Shown in pieces: positions 6,500-13,790 of a stretch of 26,888 bases of DNA. A model generated the notes under the pieces. It saw only the letters and a list, made by a program, of their open reading frames with translations, was not told the origin of the DNA and searched no databases. Position 1 is the stretch's first letter. Every line of letters starts with the position of its first letter. The position numbers and the translations under genes are program-made. Origin of the DNA: Candidatus Moranbacteria bacterium CG_4_8_14_3_um_filter_41_13 (lineage in GTDB: Bacteria > Patescibacteriota > Minisyncoccia > Moranbacterales > UBA1568); assembly GCA_002782305.1 (NCBI GenBank), contig PFHN01000038.1, forward strand, positions 1 through 26,888. Reading direction: 5' to 3'.

Positions 6500-7396
6500 A
6501 TGATGCGAATCATACTTTTCCTGTCAGCAATTCTGCTTTCAGGCTGTGCGACGATTGGTGGTAACACCATGGCAGTCGCGAACGATGGAGGGACGAAGAC
6601 GGAAGTCTCCCTCGACCCGATAAGTTTTATCGGAATCAAGGAGACGGAAGCTATCCGTTCTGGACAGTTCTCTGCAGTGCTCGGGAATTTCCCTGACGCA
6701 CTGTTTGCAGAGATGCATCCACTGCGGATGCGTTACAACGCCATTGCGTTTGGGAAAACAACCGGAAAGGAATATCCGGCCCAAGCGCTCTACGCTGGCT
6801 ATGCCGAGTGTGCTCTGAGACTCGTGTTTATCGTCGAGGGAAATCCTGACGAACCAGTCGTCGGGGTATTCGCTGACACGCGGATGACGAGACTCTGGAG
6901 CCTCTATGGTGATGAGATCACTCTGGAGATACCTGAGAAGCTCACTTCCGACAGTGTCTATCGCAGGGATGTGGTTCGTGCTGGCGGTACCGAAATCTCG
7001 CGATTGAAAAAAGTTGCAACAGACGGCAAGAGCGGACTTTCTCAAGTGTTCGCAGGGTGGAATACGGTGCGTACGAAAGCACTGCCGTATGACATCCGGA
7101 CACCGCTTGCAGAGAAGTTCGTCCGCGGCATCGCTCGCGAAAACCCCGAGCTCAGTTTTTCTGAGAAATTGGTCGGCAACGGTCATTTCGGAGTGACACT
7201 CAGCTGGTTCTCAACAGCGATGGGCGTGGCCTCAGATGTGCTGGTATCCGCTGGTGCCTCTGACAAGGGTTGGGACGAACAGTCCGAGCTCAAGCGGGGG
7301 TATCAAGGCATGATCGCCCGTATCGTGAAAGCACAGTACGAAGGGGCGGTCAGAAACGGGATGCTTTGCGGTAAGAAAGCAAGCATTCCATACTAA
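6500..7396 (+). CDS. Lipoprotein of unknown function (298 aa)
   Basis: Of two adjacent ATGs I choose 6500 because GGAGG (6490-6494) then sits five bases away, the same spacing as in the other SD-led genes here. The signal peptide is short and ends in the lipobox LLSGC with Cys16, so the mature protein is lipid-anchored. The remaining 280 residues are soluble and mixed alpha/beta, with no family I recognise and no repeated motif. Cysteines at the lipid site, in YAECAL and near the end (MLCGKK) leave one possible disulfide. G+C is a little above the neighbouring polysaccharide genes (30 of 60 bases in 6601-6660). It is monocistronic, with its own strong promoter and strong terminator, and it closes the block of three exported proteins. 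Confidence 0.85.
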   Translation: MMRIILFLSAILLSGCATIGGNTMAVANDGGTKTEVSLDPISFIGIKETEAIRSGQFSAVLGNFPDALFAEMHPLRMRYNAIAFGKTTGKEYPAQALYAGYAECALRLVFIVEGNPDEPVVGVFADTRMTRLWSLYGDEITLEIPEKLTSDSVYRRDVVRAGGTEISRLKKVATDGKSGLSQVFAGWNTVRTKALPYDIRTPLAEKFVRGIARENPELSFSEKLVGNGHFGVTLSWFSTAMGVASDVLVSAGASDKGWDEQSELKRGYQGMIARIVKAQYEGAVRNGMLCGKKASIPY

Positions 7397-7403
7397 CGAA
7401 GTC

Positions 7404-7447
7404 GGCGGATTTTTCTGGAACAACAGAAGAATCCGCCACACTTTTTT
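7404..7447 (+). terminator. Intrinsic terminator of the lipoprotein gene
   Basis: A 14-bp stem with one G-U pair (GGCGGATTTTTCTG at 7404-7417 with CAGAAGAATCCGCC at 7424-7437), a 6-base loop and TTTTTT at 7442-7447. Confidence 0.92.
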
Positions 7448-7498
7448 CTGAAAATAGACAGTTGGAAGAAATCTTAAACAGTTTTTTAGGGAGCCATT

Positions 7499-7517
7499 CG
7501 TCAAAATTGCTTTGACG
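7499..7517 (+). promoter_or_regulatory. Small perfect hairpin ahead of the O-antigen ligase gene
   Basis: CGTCAAA (7499-7505) pairs with TTTGACG (7511-7517), loop ATTGC. It sits between the lipoprotein terminator and the next gene. I could not find a convincing -10 downstream of the TTGACG it contains, so its role is open. Confidence 0.4.
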
Positions 7518-7593
7518 CGGATCATCGAAAAACTTTTTAACATTTTTTACAAATACGCTTTTAGCAAGAGGATGAAGAAATGAATGTAACTTT

Positions 7594-9081
7594 ATGTCTA
7601 TGGATCAGCAGAGCATCTTTCAAAAAATCAAGGAGAGAATAACCAAGGATGACGCCACTTTTCTTTTGATAAGCGTGTGTTTCTTCCTTGTTTTTACTTT
7701 GAGAATGATACTCGGATTCATTCCATGGTATCTTACTCTTCTCATGATACCGATGTTTCTTGCATCACTTCTCAGGCCAAAAGGAGGTCTGTTCAGTATC
7801 CTTTTTCTGACAGTTCTTTTCGAACGTTTTTTTACTTTGGAAGGGATTCAGCTTGGGAACCATCTTTTGAAGTTGTATCCTCTCGATATTGTTCTCCTGG
7901 GTGTTTATATAGGAGTCTTTATCAGGATGATACACAAGAGGTGGACACTTATAATGAATACAGCCAATCTCATTTTGTTGTTTTTCTTTTTGATCGCTAC
8001 ACTGTATTTTGTTTCAAGCGTTATCGGATTTGGAAGTCAGAGTACTTTGGTCGCCTTCAGTACATGGAAGAATTATGTCTTTTATGGAATGATCTTCTTT
8101 ATCCTGCCAAGCGTACTCGAAAATATTGCTGATGTGAAGTATTTTGTACGTTATTTCATTGCTTCAGTGATGTGTGCAATTATTTTTTTGGTGATTGGGA
8201 TTCTGCGTGGTGGGGGACTATGGACAGAATTCACTCCGCTTTCGACTTCTGGCATTCGTTTGTTGGCTTTTCCACACGCATTTTATTTCTCACTGGCATT
8301 TCTTGGATTATTTGTGACAGAAACTTTTTGGGCGAACAGTAGGTATCGGGCATTTTTTTGGGTTATCCTTGCTATATGGATGTTCGGTATTCTAGGATCG
8401 CTTATGCGTCATATGTGGATTGGGATGTTCCTTGCGCTCTGTTTCTCTTACATCGTGCTTTTTGATCATTTGCTTCGAACGAGAGTCAAAAAGATGTTTC
8501 TTATTGCTTTTTCCTTCGGAATTATTCTTTTTTTGACGTCTTTTTTCTTGACACTAACCATGCCAAATAGTACCCTTGGTCACTTTACTCAATCAATTGT
8601 AGAAACTGTATCAACACGTTTTTCATCTATTGGAAAGAGTACGGATACCAGTATTTCGTGGCGTGGATCGACGTGGAATAGCGCCTTTTCTGCTCTCTCA
8701 GAAAGCCCGTTTCTGGGGCTAGGTTTCGGAGTGCGTATACCGGTAGAATCAGGGGATTACCATGATTTTGTTGAGATACGAAATATCCATAATTCGTGGC
8801 TCGCTCTTCTCGTGCAGATGGGTATAGTAAACTTTATACTCTTTTTCATTTTTCTCTTCTCGCTTATTTGGAAAACATTCAGAGTATATACCACGCATCC
8901 ATTTCTTTCTGCGCTACGGATTGCACTGTTGACAGTGATTGTTTATCAAGGGATTGTTTTCCTTGCACAACCATATTTGGAAACGAACCTGATGGGTCTT
9001 TTCTTTTGGCTTTCGCTTGGTATGATGAATGTACTCCTTGCTCTCGTGAAGGAAGAGGTACGTAACGAAAAAGAAGTATGA
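7594..9081 (+). CDS. O-antigen ligase/polymerase-like membrane protein (Wzy_C type)
   Basis: A 495-residue protein with about ten or more hydrophobic segments, the size and topology of the O-antigen ligase/Wzy polymerase superfamily that joins or transfers lipid-linked glycans outside the membrane. The large extracytoplasmic loop near residues 345-405 carries the expected motif order: WRGSTWNSAFSAL, SPFLGLGFG, then IHNSWLALLVQMG with the conserved His-Asn. An Arg-His pair follows a membrane segment (SLMRHMWIG), as in the family. It overlaps the next glycosyltransferase by ATGA, so the two are one operon. The start is uncertain: ATG 7594 and ATG 7600 are both possible and neither has a close SD. 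Whether it acts as polymerase or ligase cannot be told from sequence. Confidence 0.85.
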   Translation: MSMDQQSIFQKIKERITKDDATFLLISVCFFLVFTLRMILGFIPWYLTLLMIPMFLASLLRPKGGLFSILFLTVLFERFFTLEGIQLGNHLLKLYPLDIVLLGVYIGVFIRMIHKRWTLIMNTANLILLFFFLIATLYFVSSVIGFGSQSTLVAFSTWKNYVFYGMIFFILPSVLENIADVKYFVRYFIASVMCAIIFLVIGILRGGGLWTEFTPLSTSGIRLLAFPHAFYFSLAFLGLFVTETFWANSRYRAFFWVILAIWMFGILGSLMRHMWIGMFLALCFSYIVLFDHLLRTRVKKMFLIAFSFGIILFLTSFFLTLTMPNSTLGHFTQSIVETVSTRFSSIGKSTDTSISWRGSTWNSAFSALSESPFLGLGFGVRIPVESGDYHDFVEIRNIHNSWLALLVQMGIVNFILFFIFLFSLIWKTFRVYTTHPFLSALRIALLTVIVYQGIVFLAQPYLETNLMGLFFWLSLGMMNVLLALVKEEVRNEKEV

Positions 9082-10262
9082 AAATTCTTGAGGTAAATAA
9101 ATACGCGTATTTGCGTCGTGGAGCTGAACGACATTTTCTGGATGTGATTGATTTATTAAGAAGAAACGGTCATCAGGTTTCTGTTTTTTCGATGGATTAT
9201 AAGCGGGAAGGTTTTGAAAGAGACGCGAAATATCAGGTGAGTTACGTCGGTTATAACGATAATGATTCGACATTGCTCCAGAGACTCGTAGGGGTAGGGA
9301 GACTCTTCTGGTCTTTCGAAGCGCGAAGAAAAATGAAGGCACTCCTCTGTGATAATGCTCCAGATATCGTGCATCTTCATAATATCTATCACCAGCTTTC
9401 TCCTTCAATTTTAGGACCGATCAAGTCTGCAGGGATTCCGATAATGATGACAGTACATGATTATAACCTCATTTCTCCAGACAAAGATGCCTACTATCCC
9501 GAGGTAGGAAAACGGTATTATAAGTTTCTCTTTATGCGGAAGTATCGTTTCGGGAAACGGCTTTTGCTCGTACTGAAGAAATATTGGGAAGAGTGGATGG
9601 GGTTTTATGAAAAAGATATCGATATATATATCGTACCGAGCCTTTACGTGAAAAATGTTCTGATGCAAGCAGGTATAAAGGAAACGCAAATAATTGTCAT
9701 ACCGCATTTCATTGCAAAACAACCAGGAGAGATCTCTTCATTAGTAACGAAAGGAACGAAGAAGTATGCTCTTTATGGAGGAAGTATTTCTAAGGAAAAA
9801 GGCGTGGATACTTTGATACGTATTTTCGAAGTCTTGCGTATACCACTTATACTCGCAGGTGAGTGTGAGAATAATTTCACAGTACCGAGGAGTAAGTATG
9901 TGACGTTCTTAGGGAAACAAACAAAAGAGCAAATGGAAGTGCTGATGCAAGATGCTTCCTGCATCGTGAGTGGTTCGATACTTCCGGAAACTTTCGGACT
10001 CCTCGCACTCGAAGCAGGGAGTTTCGGCAAGCCATTCTTTGGGTTTCTCACAGGAGCATTTCGTGAGATTATTACTGATGGGGAGAATGGCTATCTTGCG
10101 TCTGATGAAAAAATGTTACAGCAGTATCTTCAGGATTTTTTTGAAGGGAAATGTACTTTTTCAGCTTCCATGATACAGAAGCAAGCTGACGATACCTTTG
10201 GAGAAATAGCTTATTTGAAGCATTTAGAAGAGGTATCTCATCTTCTAATAGACCAAAAATAA
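9078..10262 (+). CDS. GT4-family glycosyltransferase
   Basis: A cytoplasmic, GT-B fold, retaining glycosyltransferase of 394 residues. The N-terminal half has LRRGAERHFLDVIDLLRRNGH, a typical acceptor-side loop, and IVHLHNIYHQL. The C-terminal donor domain begins near residue 230 (YALYGGSISKEKGVDTLI) and contains the EX7E motif PETFGLLALEAG used in nucleotide-sugar binding. It probably adds a sugar to a lipid-linked surface glycan. It overlaps the upstream Wzy/WaaL-like gene by four bases, so it is probably translationally coupled. A 39-aa membrane ORF follows 90 bases later, possibly on a separate transcript. The sugar specificity cannot be predicted. Confidence 0.9.
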   Translation: MKILEVNKYAYLRRGAERHFLDVIDLLRRNGHQVSVFSMDYKREGFERDAKYQVSYVGYNDNDSTLLQRLVGVGRLFWSFEARRKMKALLCDNAPDIVHLHNIYHQLSPSILGPIKSAGIPIMMTVHDYNLISPDKDAYYPEVGKRYYKFLFMRKYRFGKRLLLVLKKYWEEWMGFYEKDIDIYIVPSLYVKNVLMQAGIKETQIIVIPHFIAKQPGEISSLVTKGTKKYALYGGSISKEKGVDTLIRIFEVLRIPLILAGECENNFTVPRSKYVTFLGKQTKEQMEVLMQDASCIVSGSILPETFGLLALEAGSFGKPFFGFLTGAFREIITDGENGYLASDEKMLQQYLQDFFEGKCTFSASMIQKQADDTFGEIAYLKHLEEVSHLLIDQK

Positions 10263-10269
10263 TTTTTTG

Positions 10270-10278
10270 TGGTATAAA
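10270..10278 (+). promoter_or_regulatory. Extended -10-like element (TGGTATAAA)
   Basis: TGG followed by TATAAA eight bases after the glycosyltransferase stop, preceded by TTTTTTG. It resembles the elements at 17482 and 23222 (GTGG then TAYAAT). No -35 is visible. It could drive the small ORF at 10352, with a start near 10285. Confidence 0.45.
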
Positions 10279-10323
10279 GTAGAGTCATTTTTTGGAGAAT
10301 ATTTTTTTCAAAAAAGACGAGGG

Positions 10324-10347
10324 CAAAGTTTTTTAACAAAAGGAGGT
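10324..10347 (+). promoter_or_regulatory. Leader motif with strong SD, copy 2
   Basis: CAAAG, TTTTTTAACAA, A, AGGAGGT: the same string as at 3883-3909 minus TGG. GGAGG ends five bases before ATG 10352. Confidence 0.6.
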
Positions 10348-10351
10348 TGAA

Positions 10352-10471
10352 ATGAGATTAATTTTTACCGACCATCGATTGGGTTGGTACAAGAAAGCTA
10401 TTCTTTGGTGGATGATTCTAGGGGTACTCTCCTGTATTGTAGTGGTAGCAGGAGTGTTTGATATTATTTAA
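10352..10471 (+). CDS. 39-residue single-pass membrane protein
   Basis: The start codon follows AGGAGG with ideal spacing. The peptide starts MRLIFTDHRLGWYKKAI, then has one hydrophobic span of about 20 residues (WWMILGVLSCIVVVAGVF) and ends DII. The positive residues before the span predict an N-in orientation. Its length hides it from most annotation cut-offs. Support for a real gene: the SD, its possible own promoter, the leader motif shared with 3883-3909, and a strong terminator 40 bases after the stop. The function is unknown; small regulators of membrane enzymes are one possibility. A further AGGAGG at 10475-10480 has no start codon after it. Confidence 0.65.
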   Translation: MRLIFTDHRLGWYKKAILWWMILGVLSCIVVVAGVFDII

Positions 10472-10510
10472 TTAAGGAGGAGAGGAGGGGCGAATCGGCA
10501 GTAGCTCACA

Positions 10511-10548
10511 AAAAGGTATACAAGAGAATCTTCTTGTATACCTTTTTT
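10511..10548. terminator. Bidirectional terminator between convergent genes
   Basis: A perfect 15-bp stem (AAAAGGTATACAAGA at 10511-10525 with TCTTGTATACCTTTT at 10532-10546), loop 6 bases. A T-run follows on the plus strand and an A-run precedes it, so it can serve both the small ORF (plus) and the acetyl-CoA synthetase gene (minus, stop at 10557). Confidence 0.92.
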
Positions 10549-10556
10549 CTTTTTTT

Positions 10557-12674
10557 CTATTCTTTTTCTTCTTTACTGAGACGGATGCGGGCATCGAGGA
10601 CGCGGAAGTTTTCTTTGTCTGAGAAGACGAGGAGAGGGTTGATATCGAGCTCTTCGACTTCGGGGAAAGCGAGAGCAAACTCCGCCAGACGCATCAAGAG
10701 TTCTTTGAGTGTTCTCATATCGATACCTGCTTCACCACGTACGCCCGTGAGGAGAGCAGAGCTTTTGAGTTCCTGCACCATTTCTTCGATGTCGGATTCT
10801 TCGAGTGGTACAAAACGCATCGTGACATCTTTCAGTGTTTCAACATAGATACCGCCGAGACCAAAAACGAGAAGTGTTCCGAGCCCTGGTTCTTTTTTGA
10901 GTCCGAGAAGGAGTTCCTTACCTCCTTTTTCTGCCATTTCGACGACGAGTGCACCATCTATTCTCGCATCGGGAACATTTTTCTTCACGGTTTTCATCAG
11001 TGTATCGTATGCTTCTCCGATATTGTCTGGATCGATACCGAGAATGACACCACCCGCATCAGACTTGTGAATGATATCTGGTGACACAATTTTGAGTGCT
11101 ACTTTTTTTCCGATAGCGCGTCCTGCTGTAATCGCTTCTTCCTTGGTTGTTACTTCGTATGTCGCGAAGAAGGGGAATCCGTATGCTTTGAGAATTTCGC
11201 TGGTTTCTTTTTCGGTTGGAGTGAGACGTCCATCTTCTCGTACTTTCGTAAGTATTTCTGACGCTTTCTCTTTGTCGATATTGGCGAGGGTGATATTGGG
11301 TACACTCGGCATCGTGCGCCATTTTGTTATTTGCGCCAGTGCTCCCAGAGCCTTCATACTGGATTCTGGATAAGAGAATACGGCGACAGCGTTTTCCCGG
11401 AGGAGGTCGATGCCAGCGCGGAAAGATGCTTTGCCTGCGAAGACAGCGACGATAGGTTTGTGGTAATGTTTTTTGATCGCAATGATGGCTTCAGCCGTTT
11501 TCACATCTTCGGTCATAGTCTGAGGAGTGACGATGACGAGCATCATATCTACATTGTCGTCTTTTACCACTCTCTCGAGAGCATATTGGTAGCGCTCAGC
11601 CAGTGCATCACCGAGCACATCAACTGGATTGCTTACGCTTGCAGAAGGAGGAAGAGCATCACGGAGTTTGGTTTTTGTTTCCTCGCCGAATTCTGCTATA
11701 CGAAGACCGCTTTCGATGGCTGCATCAGTCGCGAGGACACCGAGTCCGCCAGCGTTGGTAATGATAGCAACGCGGTTGTTTTCGGGGAGGGTGTTGTGAG
11801 AGAACACAGAAAGGAGATCGATCAGGTTTTCGAAACTTTCTGCTCGTATGATACGCGCTTGTTTGAAGAGGGCGGTATAGGCACTGTCACTTCCAGCGAG
11901 TGCTCCTGTATGAGAGCTTGATGCTTTGGTGCCTGCGGTAGTGGTGCCTGATTTGAGCGCGATGATTGGTTTGGCATCGGGTCGAGCAAGTATCGCACGT
12001 CCTGTCTCTATGACGGAAGAGGCGTCAGTGATGCCTTCGGTATAGAAACTCATCACTGAAACATTTTTATCAGCGGAGAAGAATTGGAGGAGAATATTTT
12101 CATCAATGATGGCCTTGTTGCCTATACTGACGAAATGTGAAAATCCGAGAGCCTCTTTGGAAAGATCAAGGAGGGCAGTGCAGAGAGCACCACTCTGAGA
12201 GAAGAAAGCAATATTCCCATCACTTGGTAATACTTTGGCGAAAGATGCATTGAGACCGAGTGATGGACGAAGGAACCCGAGACAGTTCGGACCGAGGAGG
12301 GCAATATTTTTTTCTTTGGCGATGGCGATAATTTCTTCCTCGAGTTTTCTCCCCGTTTCACCAGTTTCTTTGAATCCTGCGGAAATGATGATTGCGGACA
12401 TTACTCCTTTTTCGCCCACTTCACGAAGTACGAGAGGGACGATGCTTGCAGGAACGATGATGATGGCGAGATCGATTTCGTGAGGAATGAGAGAAATGTT
12501 CGCATAGCAGGGGAGACCGAAGAGTGTTTCGGCTTTGGGATTGATAGGATAGATAGTGCCTGCATAACCATTATGGAGGAGGTTTTCAGTCAGGGTATAG
12601 CCGACGGTACCGACCTTGGTAGACGCTCCGATGACGGCAATAGACTGTGGCTCGAAAAGGGTACTTAAGTTCAT
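10557..12674 (-). CDS. ADP-forming acetyl-CoA synthetase (fused alpha-beta acyl-CoA ligase)
   Basis: Converts acetyl-CoA (or another acyl-CoA), ADP and phosphate to the free acid, CoA and ATP: substrate-level ATP synthesis in fermenters. I start at 12674 (MNLSTLFEPQSIAVIGAS), which matches the family; an upstream ATG at 12737 lies before the predicted transcription start. The 705 residues match the fused form. Order: CoA-binding Rossmann domain (about 1-130, VIGAST), succinyl-CoA-synthetase-like domain (about 150-300) with SHTGALAGSD and the phospho-acceptor His255, a linker/ligase domain (300-450), and an ATP-grasp domain (480-700) with HKSDAGGVILGI (His536). All key residues are present. 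It is the only long minus-strand gene between plus-strand polysaccharide genes, with its own promoter and terminator. The acyl substrate is not certain. Confidence 0.93.
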   Translation of the reverse strand: MNLSTLFEPQSIAVIGASTKVGTVGYTLTENLLHNGYAGTIYPINPKAETLFGLPCYANISLIPHEIDLAIIIVPASIVPLVLREVGEKGVMSAIIISAGFKETGETGRKLEEEIIAIAKEKNIALLGPNCLGFLRPSLGLNASFAKVLPSDGNIAFFSQSGALCTALLDLSKEALGFSHFVSIGNKAIIDENILLQFFSADKNVSVMSFYTEGITDASSVIETGRAILARPDAKPIIALKSGTTTAGTKASSSHTGALAGSDSAYTALFKQARIIRAESFENLIDLLSVFSHNTLPENNRVAIITNAGGLGVLATDAAIESGLRIAEFGEETKTKLRDALPPSASVSNPVDVLGDALAERYQYALERVVKDDNVDMMLVIVTPQTMTEDVKTAEAIIAIKKHYHKPIVAVFAGKASFRAGIDLLRENAVAVFSYPESSMKALGALAQITKWRTMPSVPNITLANIDKEKASEILTKVREDGRLTPTEKETSEILKAYGFPFFATYEVTTKEEAITAGRAIGKKVALKIVSPDIIHKSDAGGVILGIDPDNIGEAYDTLMKTVKKNVPDARIDGALVVEMAEKGGKELLLGLKKEPGLGTLLVFGLGGIYVETLKDVTMRFVPLEESDIEEMVQELKSSALLTGVRGEAGIDMRTLKELLMRLAEFALAFPEVEELDINPLLVFSDKENFRVLDARIRLSKEEKE

Positions 12675-12686
12675 AGTTTTTTGTTT

Positions 12687-12709
12687 TAGAGAGAGCTTAA
12701 TCCTCTCTA
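12687..12709 (-). promoter_or_regulatory. Inverted repeat at the start of the acetyl-CoA synthetase transcript
   Basis: TAGAGAG (12687-12693) pairs with CTCTCTA (12703-12709), separated by nine bases. It adjoins the minus-strand -10 and covers the expected transcription start, so it could be an operator or a 5'-end hairpin. Confidence 0.4.
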
Positions 12710-12737
12710 GTATACCCGAAAAGTGCACCCTTGACAA
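12709..12737 (-). promoter_or_regulatory. Promoter of the acetyl-CoA synthetase gene
   Basis: Read on the minus strand: TTGTCA (12737-12732), a 17-base spacer and TATACT (12714-12709). Its -35 shares five bases with the -35 of the opposite promoter. Confidence 0.75.
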
Positions 12738-12759
12738 AATGGTGAAAATTTGCTATCAT
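12731..12759 (+). promoter_or_regulatory. Promoter of the beta-helix gene (divergent)
   Basis: TTGACA (12731-12736), a 17-base spacer and TATCAT (12754-12759) with TG one base upstream (TGCTATCAT), so both -35 and extended -10 are present. CCC precedes the -35, as in the promoters at 3107 and 5781. Confidence 0.9.
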
Positions 12760-12789
12760 ATAACGTTTAAGAACTAATAGTATATTTTT

Positions 12790-13746
12790 ATGAGCAGTCG
12801 CAATTTTTGGCTTTCTAAAGAGGTTTTTATCGGTCTTGCTTTCTTCTTTGCTATCACTGTTCCGGTAGTTGTTTTTGGTGGTGCCAAAGTGGTTTTTGTT
12901 GATAAATCTGCAAATGGCGCAGAAGATGGCACATCAGCCCATCCATATCAAAGCATTTCAGAAGCTCTCGATCATGTGAAAAAAGGAACAGAAGTGCGTA
13001 TAAAAAATGGTGAATACAAAGAGAATATTACGATTCCAAAAGATGTGAAACTTGTTGGTGATAGCGAGAATCGTGACAAGGTCATTATCAAAGCTCGTAA
13101 TGAAGACAAGCCGACAGTGCAAATGAAAGATGAAACAGAAATGAGTTATATCACGGTGAAGGGCGGGCGCCATGGCGTGCGTATTCTTCCTGATACGAAA
13201 GCACATCTGTATAACGTTGTCGTGAAGAATAGTAACCGCGATGGTATTCATATCGACTCTGCCAAGACTGACAAGAGACACAGAGTGATCCTTGATACCA
13301 TAGAAGTGACTCGTAATGATCGAGCTGGCATTTTTGCAGAAACACGTTTTATTACCCTTATCAACAGTTATATCACATTGAATAAGAGTGATGGAGTAGA
13401 TTTTGCTATGGGTACCGAAGCCTGGCTGGGTGATAATAGTTTCAGTGGGAACAAAGGAAGTGGTATCAAAGTGATACTGGATAATTCTTCTCTTTCAAGT
13501 AAGAAAAATACTATCCGTAACAATGGTCATGACGGTATTGAGGTCAATACGTATGGTGCATCAGGGACACTTACTTTGAAGAAGGCTACTATCGTAAAAA
13601 ATAATTCTTATGGTATTGCCCGTATCGCTCGTACCACAAAAGGTGCAAATACTTTTGGAGGTATCATACTGGGTGATGGTGTGAATGTAAATAAAATCGA
13701 TCAAAATAATCAAGGATCTGTTTCACATATTATATACGGATTCTAA
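12790..13746 (+). CDS. Membrane-anchored right-handed beta-helix protein
   Basis: 318 residues with one N-terminal hydrophobic segment (about 10-30, uncleaved anchor or signal) and a body of parallel beta-helix repeats. The opening VFVDKSANGAEDGTSAHPYQ resembles the N-terminal cap found in DUF1565/pectate-lyase-like proteins, and later turns repeat patterns such as NSNRDGIHIDS, RNDRAGIFAET, NKSDGVDFAMG and NNGHDGIEVNT. This fold binds or cleaves polysaccharides. I cannot identify a catalytic Asp cluster, so lyase or hydrolase activity is unproven. It has its own promoter, divergent from the acetyl-CoA synthetase gene, and is 44 bases from the next glycosyltransferase, so the surface-glycan operon may begin here. 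No SD is present. Confidence 0.85.
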   Translation: MSSRNFWLSKEVFIGLAFFFAITVPVVVFGGAKVVFVDKSANGAEDGTSAHPYQSISEALDHVKKGTEVRIKNGEYKENITIPKDVKLVGDSENRDKVIIKARNEDKPTVQMKDETEMSYITVKGGRHGVRILPDTKAHLYNVVVKNSNRDGIHIDSAKTDKRHRVILDTIEVTRNDRAGIFAETRFITLINSYITLNKSDGVDFAMGTEAWLGDNSFSGNKGSGIKVILDNSSLSSKKNTIRNNGHDGIEVNTYGASGTLTLKKATIVKNNSYGIARIARTTKGANTFGGIILGDGVNVNKIDQNNQGSVSHIIYGF

Positions 13747-13790
13747 ATATATTTTTCTTTGCCTTCTAAATTCTGGAGTAGAGAGTCTTT

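Noticed and set aside
6539..7186. A 215-codon minus-strand frame over the lipoprotein gene
   Set aside because: The lipoprotein has the lipobox, SD, promoter and terminator; the antisense frame starts without any signal.
11331..11921. A 196-codon plus-strand frame inside the acetyl-CoA synthetase gene
   Set aside because: Shadow of a gene with a clear domain order and catalytic residues; the translated frame has no family character.
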